Positions 7,225 to 10,740 of a DNA stretch of 10,740 nucleotides are shown one piece after another (positions within the stretch are counted from its first letter, which is position 1; each line of letters opens with the position of its first letter). Location: the NCBI GenBank assembly GCA_002320555.1, contig DCJV01000140.1, forward strand, positions 17,120-27,859, written 5' to 3'. The notes under the pieces were generated by a model that saw only the letters and a list, made by a program, of their open reading frames with translations, had not been told where the DNA came from and did not search any database. The stretch is from Ruminococcaceae bacterium UBA1691 (GTDB taxonomy: Bacteria; Bacillota; Clostridia; Oscillospirales; Acutalibacteraceae). A program made the position numbers and the translations under genes.

Positions 7225-7449
7225 ATGAAATTCCAGTGCTTCACACCTTCTGAAGGAAGCCGCAAACAAACATCATTCCATTATTCGATACGGTTGCGGA
7301 AATCAGGCGATCAAATCTTCCCGTCACCGCTGGCCCTTTTTTCCGTATGACCGGCAGCGCCCTTCTTCATCACGCGAATCTCTTCCGCTGGTGAGGAAAA
7401 AATGGAGCGCTAGGAGGTTTCCCTTTTGCCAGCCCCTGCAGCTACTCTT
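7225..7449. other. Intergenic region upstream of the yicC promoter
   Basis: No convincing gene on either strand; short open frames lack ribosome binding sites and family resemblance. It contains an imperfect inverted repeat (7238-7260: GCTTC, then CCTT/AAGG, then GAAGC) 14 bp upstream of the -35 box, which could be an operator or chance. Nearer the upstream gene, GGGGC (7432-7436) and GCTCC (7404-7408), read on the minus strand, could pair with one G-T wobble ahead of a run of six T (7402-7397), a weak candidate terminator for the gene ending at 7450. Neither structure is strong. Confidence 0.4.
7238..7260. repeat. Imperfect inverted repeat upstream of the yicC promoter
   Basis: Arms GCTTC (7238-7242) and GAAGC (7256-7260) enclose CCTTCTGAAGG-type dyad symmetry (7246-7256). 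No T run follows on either strand, so it is not a standard terminator. The position just upstream of the -35 hexamer allows, but does not prove, a protein binding site. Confidence 0.4.
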
Positions 7450-8202
7450 TTATTCCTGCATAATCGGAAGGATCGAACCGACGTCGAGCAGCTTTTCTCC
7501 CTCCTGCAGCAGGTTGTAGCTGCGGACTCCATATTTCTCCAAAAAGGCCAGAATCTTTTTGCCATCGGGGTGCGTGTTTACATCGCCTGCAAAGGCCATC
7601 GTGGATGCGTCCAGCTTTCCACAGCAGCCGCCAATGAAGCCATAGCCATAACCAGGCAGCCGAATGCAGCCGGGGATGATTTTCAGCACATCAACCCCGG
7701 CCTTTTTCAAGGCGCGTTCCAATCCCTCATCCGCAGTAATCACAGCCTCCTCGGATACAATACAAAGGCTGCATTTGGCATACCCCTGCTGGACATCGAT
7801 GATTTCCAGCTCCATCTGCCGCGCGGCCTGCAGTAATTCCATAGCGGTATATTCTACATTGCAGACAAGCCTGCGGCCGATACGTGCCGCATTGAGCTGA
7901 ATATCCCCAGGGTAATGTGGCGCAAGCTCTTTTTTCAAAGATACAGCAGAAAAGCCAAATCCGCTGAGCTCATTGCAGAGGCGGTGCTCCCCCTGCGCAA
8001 CCAAAACGGTCCTGTTTCCCAAGGGATGTACCAGCATATCGGCATGCCGGCATAAAGCGGCCGGCAGGCTGCGGTTGGGGCCAACTGTCAGTGTCCAAAC
8101 GCCCATTGCTTCGAGTGAACGGATCACGCGCGGGTCAATGCTGCCCACCACAGCGGCCGAGACTCTTTTCGTGGGAAGATTCGGAACGAAAACAGGAAAC
8201 AT
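7450..8202 (-). CDS. Uncharacterised protein resembling the DUF6873 / GME-fold family
   Basis: 250 residues with no signal peptide or membrane segment, so cytoplasmic. I recognise it only as similar to clostridial proteins grouped as DUF6873, thought to have the guanidine-modifying-enzyme fold; function unknown. Notable features are HADMLVHPLGN (53-63), NVEYTAMELL (115-124), CSLCIVSEEAVITADEGL (144-161) and IRLPGYGYGFIGGCCGK (180-196). The C193-C194 pair in GGCCG and the histidines and aspartates at 53, 55 and 59 are candidates for an active site, by analogy with arginine-modifying enzymes that use a late cysteine; I have not shown homology to any specific enzyme. ATG 8202 is the only good start: an in-frame stop lies about 55 bases upstream. 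The ribosome binding site is poor (GGAAAG). It stands alone, divergent from the small cysteine-rich gene. Confidence 0.85.
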   Translation of the reverse strand: MFPVFVPNLPTKRVSAAVVGSIDPRVIRSLEAMGVWTLTVGPNRSLPAALCRHADMLVHPLGNRTVLVAQGEHRLCNELSGFGFSAVSLKKELAPHYPGDIQLNAARIGRRLVCNVEYTAMELLQAARQMELEIIDVQQGYAKCSLCIVSEEAVITADEGLERALKKAGVDVLKIIPGCIRLPGYGYGFIGGCCGKLDASTMAFAGDVNTHPDGKKILAFLEKYGVRSYNLLQEGEKLLDVGSILPIMQE

Positions 8203-8221
8203 GGTGCTTTCCGGCCTTTCC

Positions 8222-8244
8222 GGATCGATAAACGATCCTGATCG
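8222..8244. repeat. Nested GATCG inverted repeats in the divergent intergenic region
   Basis: GGATCG (8222-8227) and CGATCC (8233-8238) form a perfect 6-bp inverted repeat around ATAAA. CGATC (8233-8237) also pairs with a further GATCG (8240-8244) across two bases, so three half-sites lie in 23 bp. The element lies between the minus-strand start at 8202 and the plus-strand promoter at 8275-8302. It could be an operator, or a small alternative hairpin in the leader of the minus-strand gene. Short repeats of this size also occur by chance. Confidence 0.5.
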
Positions 8245-8274
8245 ACAAAGACGATTTTATCTGTGAAACGTATA

Positions 8275-8302
8275 TTTACTGGTCTTTTTTTTACACTATA
8301 AT
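8275..8302 (+). promoter_or_regulatory. Promoter of the cysteine-rich small gene
   Basis: TATAAT, a perfect -10 hexamer (8297-8302), is preceded by TTTACT (8275-8280) as a -35 that matches four of six consensus bases, with a 16-bp spacer that includes eight consecutive T (8285-8292). Transcription would start near 8309, giving a leader of about 32 bases before the ATG at 8341. A sporulation sigma-factor reading (GTATA near 8270, CACTATA at 8294-8300) is possible but has an unusual spacing. Confidence 0.65.
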
Positions 8303-8340
8303 GCACAGGAAAATCCATAATGCCGAGAAGGAGCAGAGCT

Positions 8341-8493
8341 ATGAATTTGATTCCATGCAGTGCAAAATGCCGCTATCAGGTGGAAGGCTGCTGTACCCTG
8401 CAAAAAGCGGATGCGGTCAACAGCCTCCAAAAGGAATGCGTCTATTTTGTTGCCCGAAAAGAGGATAACAAACAAAAGAAGATCAACCAATGA
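8341..8493 (+). CDS. Small cysteine-rich protein (50 residues), probable metal binding
   Basis: The only gene on the plus strand. It encodes 50 residues beginning MNLIPCSAKCRYQVEGCCTL, with cysteines at 6, 10, 17, 18 and 33 and the ending ECVYFVARKEDNKQKKINQ. The pattern CSxxCxYQxxGxCxL followed by a late CxYF matches a family of small clostridial proteins that databases often label 'hydroxymyristoyl-ACP dehydratase', a name with no support in the sequence. The cysteines suggest a zinc or iron-sulfur site; the lysine-rich tail is likely flexible. AAGGAG (8328-8333) lies 7 bases before the ATG, and a good promoter lies upstream, so it is very probably expressed. Its last 11 bases overlap the end of radA on the other strand. 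Function is unknown. Confidence 0.82.
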   Translation: MNLIPCSAKCRYQVEGCCTLQKADAVNSLQKECVYFVARKEDNKQKKINQ

Positions 8494-9859
8494 TTGCCTC
8501 AAACGCCTCGCGCACTGTGCGTGCTCCAACAATTTCGATGCTCTGTTTCACGCTGGCAGACAGGCTTTTCAAATTATGCCGCGGTACGACACACCTGTGA
8601 AAGCCGAGCCGAGCCGCCTCACTGATGCGTTGCTCCGTATTGCCCACGGCGCGGATCTCCCCCGCAAGCCCGATCTCTCCAAAGGCCAGTACATCCTCCC
8701 GTACCACGCAGTCCTTCAGGCTGGAGACGAGCGCAAGCGCAACGGACAAATCCGCCGCGGGCTCGTCCAGCTTAAAGCCGCCCACCACATTGACATAGGC
8801 ATCCATATTGCCAAAGAAATATCCTGCCCGTTTCTCCAGCACTGCCAGCAGCATGGACATACGATTATAATCAAAGCCCGTTGCCATGCGGCGCGGCGTA
8901 CCGAAGCCTGTGGGCGCAACAAGGCCCTGTACTTCGGCGAGGATTGGGCGGGAGCCCTCCATAACACAGGCGACGCAGGTGCCAGAGGCATTTTGCGGAC
9001 GCCCCGACAAGAGCATCAGGGAAGGATTTTCCACTTCACTCAGGCCATTGTCAAGCATCTCAAACACGCCGATCTCGTTTGTGGAGCCATATCGGTTTTT
9101 GACCGCCCGCAGAATCCGGTAGGAAAAATGCCGGTCACCTTCGAAATAAAGCACGGCGTCGACAATGTGCTCAAGCACCTTCGGCCCCGCGATATTGCCG
9201 TCCTTATTGACGTGGCCGACAACAATAATTGGGATATCCATACTTTTCGCCGTGCGCATCAGCAGGCCGGTGCATTCCCTAACCTGCGTGACGCTGCCGG
9301 AGGAGGAAGCGATATCCGAGTGATTCATAGTCTGGATCGAGTCGATGATAACGATATCCGGCTTTTCGGTCTGAATCAATTCAGAGATGATCTGTACATC
9401 CGTCTCGCACAGGATATAAAGATTCGGCGTTGCAACGCCCAGGCGCTGGGCACGCAGCTTGATCTGATGGGCCGATTCCTCGCCGGATACATATAAAATC
9501 CGCAGCGTTTCCCCCAAAAAGCCGCAGATTTGCAGCAGAATCGTCGATTTACCAATACCGGGATCACCACTCAAAAGCACCAGCGAGCCCTTGACAATTC
9601 CGCCTCCCAAAACGCGGTCCAGCTCCTTGAGCCCGGTTGCATAGCGGTGTTCTGTATCTGCGGCAATATCATTAATCTGCACAACGTGCGGCATTGCTCT
9701 GCCGCCTGATGAAAATTTGGCAGAAGAGGAGGAAATCGGCGCACGCACCTCCTCGGCCATACTGTTCCACTCCCCACATCCGGGACATTTGCCATACCAT
9801 TTGGGGCTCTCGTAGCCACACTGACTGCAAACAAAGATGGTTTTCGACTTCTGTGCCAT
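8483..9859 (-). CDS. radA: DNA repair and recombination protein RadA (Sms)
   Basis: 458 residues, full length. RadA is a RecA-like, hexameric ATPase that promotes branch migration and processing of recombination intermediates. The N-terminal zinc finger has C11, C14, C25 and C28 (CSQCG...CPGCG). The ATPase domain has Walker A GDPGIGKST (98-106) and Walker B IVIIDS (169-174). The RadA-specific motif is KNRYG (254-258), a Tyr variant of KNRFG. The C-terminal Lon-protease-like domain (about 285-458) includes GGFKLDEPAADLSVALAL (360-377) and GEIGLAGEIRAV (394-405). It follows the amidase gene by 31 bp and is likely co-transcribed with it. In many Firmicutes radA instead follows clpC and precedes disA, which are not seen here. 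The ribosome binding site is weak (AGG or AAAGG). Confidence 0.97.
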   Translation of the reverse strand: MAQKSKTIFVCSQCGYESPKWYGKCPGCGEWNSMAEEVRAPISSSSAKFSSGGRAMPHVVQINDIAADTEHRYATGLKELDRVLGGGIVKGSLVLLSGDPGIGKSTILLQICGFLGETLRILYVSGEESAHQIKLRAQRLGVATPNLYILCETDVQIISELIQTEKPDIVIIDSIQTMNHSDIASSSGSVTQVRECTGLLMRTAKSMDIPIIVVGHVNKDGNIAGPKVLEHIVDAVLYFEGDRHFSYRILRAVKNRYGSTNEIGVFEMLDNGLSEVENPSLMLLSGRPQNASGTCVACVMEGSRPILAEVQGLVAPTGFGTPRRMATGFDYNRMSMLLAVLEKRAGYFFGNMDAYVNVVGGFKLDEPAADLSVALALVSSLKDCVVREDVLAFGEIGLAGEIRAVGNTEQRISEAARLGFHRCVVPRHNLKSLSASVKQSIEIVGARTVREAFEAIIG

Positions 9860-9890
9860 TGAAAAAACCTGACCTTTCCGACTCTCTGCT

Positions 9891-10640
9891 TCATTGAGTC
9901 ACCGGAACCGAAGCGCTGGCATCGTTTCCGTTAAGATAATTTAAAACGCCGTAAAAAATGGAAAGCGCCAGCTCGCTTTGATATGCTTCGTTACGCAACT
10001 TTTCCGTCTCCTGCGTATTGGACATGAAACCGCATTCCACCATGACGGCAGGTGTTTTCGCCTGATAAAGCAAATAGATTTCCGTCCCGGATTTTTTGAT
10101 CTTTCTGATATTCTTAGGCTGGATCAGGTGAATGACAGACTGCTGAATCGATGCTGCCAGCGCTTCGCTCTCCGGGTTGTTCGGTGAATAAAACACCTGC
10201 GTTCCGGTATTATTGGGATAGGGATACGAATTCTGATGAATGCTGATAAACAGACAATCCGGCGTTTCATTGATGAGCTTTAAACGGTTGTGCAGGTCGG
10301 ATATCTTCTGTGCACGGATTGTTTTGGCAGATTCGTCATGAATCGAAATATCCTCCCGGCGCGTCATCACCGTATCAAATCCCATCATCCGGAAAACCGC
10401 TTCCAGCTTGAGCGCGATTTCGAGGTTAATCCCCTTCTCCACCGTTCCATCTTTTGCAACTGTGCCGCCATCGACGCCGCCATGGCCCGCATCGATCAAA
10501 ATGGTCGGATGTCCAGACACGCCTCCCGCAGAAGCGGTTTGCATCGCATCGGCGTTTTTCCGCTCCACTATCATAACAAAAATACAGAACAAAATCAAAA
10601 ATGCGGCGATTGCCGCCCAAATCCATCTGCTTTTTTTCAT
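9891..10640 (-). CDS. cwlD: N-acetylmuramoyl-L-alanine amidase, CwlD-like
   Basis: 249 residues from the ATG at 10640. It cleaves the bond between N-acetylmuramic acid and the stem peptide (amidase_3 family). An N-terminal membrane anchor (about 6-26, flanked by KKSR and ERK) exports the catalytic domain. The zinc ligands are visible in DAGHGGVDGG (H53), VEKGINLE (E68) and ISIHQNS (H135); the catalytic glutamate is E202 in VECGFMSN. Size, single anchor and absence of cell-wall-binding repeats match CwlD, which in spore formers makes muramic delta-lactam in the spore cortex; that exact role is an inference, as similar short amidases exist. A GTG three codons upstream (10649) is an alternative start; I prefer the ATG because GGGGTG is correctly placed before it. 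It precedes radA. Confidence 0.87.
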   Translation of the reverse strand: MKKSRWIWAAIAAFLILFCIFVMIVERKNADAMQTASAGGVSGHPTILIDAGHGGVDGGTVAKDGTVEKGINLEIALKLEAVFRMMGFDTVMTRREDISIHDESAKTIRAQKISDLHNRLKLINETPDCLFISIHQNSYPYPNNTGTQVFYSPNNPESEALAASIQQSVIHLIQPKNIRKIKKSGTEIYLLYQAKTPAVMVECGFMSNTQETEKLRNEAYQSELALSIFYGVLNYLNGNDASASVPVTQ

Positions 10641-10740
10641 CTCTGACACCCCGCTTGCAATTGCTCTTCTCTAAGATATATGCGGGAAAACAAAGATGAT
10701 GTTTGAAACAAGCTGCGTTACGCTTACCTTTTTTGATTGC
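10641..10740. other. Upstream region of the amidase gene, window edge
   Basis: No gene is seen. The minus strand carries a GGGGTG ribosome binding site close to the ATG, and a TATATC string near 10671-10676 that could be a -10 without a good -35. A short GCGTAACGC dyad near 10713-10721 is present. The edge cuts off whatever lies upstream, so I cannot say whether the amidase starts a transcript. Confidence 0.3.

Noticed and set aside
7153..7350. 65-codon plus-strand open frame in the yicC upstream region
   Set aside because: No ribosome binding site, no family resemblance, and it runs across the yicC promoter.
8246..8292. AAAGAC/GTCTTT pair followed by eight T, resembling a plus-strand terminator
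   Set aside because: The loop of about 30 bases is too long, the stem is only 6 bp and AT-rich, and no plus-strand gene lies upstream to be terminated. The T run is better explained as part of the promoter spacer.
8360..9496. Long plus-strand open frame (378 codons) opposite radA
   Set aside because: It lies almost wholly antisense to an unambiguous radA, has no ribosome binding site at its start, begins inside the small cysteine-rich gene and resembles no family I know. Its composition is that of a mirror frame.
1..10740. Mobile element, prophage, CRISPR, toxin-antitoxin or defence genes
   Set aside because: I looked on both strands for transposase motifs, repeated spacers, paired small genes and restriction or nuclease signatures, and found none; all sizeable genes are housekeeping or a lone unknown.
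1..10740. tRNA, rRNA or riboswitch
   Set aside because: No cloverleaf, rRNA-like stretch or known riboswitch core is visible; the gaps between genes are mostly below 100 bp.

Overview
The window is a stretch of chromosome from a Gram-positive, low-to-moderate-GC Firmicute, most likely a class Clostridia member of the Oscillospiraceae/Ruminococcaceae type. The evidence is gene order (yicC-remA-gmk-rpoZ-priA-def-fmt-...-rsmB, the classic Firmicutes block), strong AGGAGG-like ribosome binding sites, the presence of RemA, a CwlD-type amidase that suggests a spore-forming ancestry, and protein sequence styles typical of clostridia. Base composition is moderate and fairly even, apart from an AT-rich patch near 2520-2580. 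I see no sign of recent horizontal transfer, no mobile element, no CRISPR array and no RNA gene.

Layout, in the direction of transcription (minus strand, right to left). (1) 10640-9891: a membrane-anchored N-acetylmuramoyl-L-alanine amidase of the CwlD type, followed after 31 bp by radA (9859-8483), a recombination/branch-migration ATPase. (2) 8202-7450: an uncharacterised 250-residue protein that resembles the DUF6873 / guanidine-modifying-enzyme-fold family. Between it and radA lies the only gene on the plus strand, a 50-residue cysteine-rich protein (8341-8493). It has its own good promoter and its tail overlaps the tail of radA by 11 bp. (3) A 326-bp segment (7449-7124) holds a strong sigma-A-type promoter and leader for the next block. 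(4) 7123-1: one long, tightly packed operon: yicC (endoribonuclease family), remA (DNA-binding regulator), gmk (guanylate kinase), rpoZ (RNA polymerase omega), priA (replication restart helicase), def (peptide deformylase), fmt (Met-tRNA formyltransferase), a YugP-type membrane zinc peptidase, and the start of rsmB (16S rRNA m5C methyltransferase), which runs off the left edge.

The long operon groups functions of RNA turnover, GTP supply, transcription, replication restart and translation initiation/ribosome modification. def and fmt act at opposite ends of the same formyl-methionine cycle. remA/gmk and gmk/rpoZ overlap by 8 bp each, so translation is probably coupled. Relative to the Bacillus subtilis arrangement, coaBC is absent between rpoZ and priA, and a zinc peptidase gene sits between fmt and rsmB.

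Most of this window is ordinary conserved housekeeping DNA. I did not find a convincing new multi-gene system. The least understood part is 7450-8493: the uncharacterised protein, the divergent cysteine-rich small protein, and the repeat-containing intergenic space between them.
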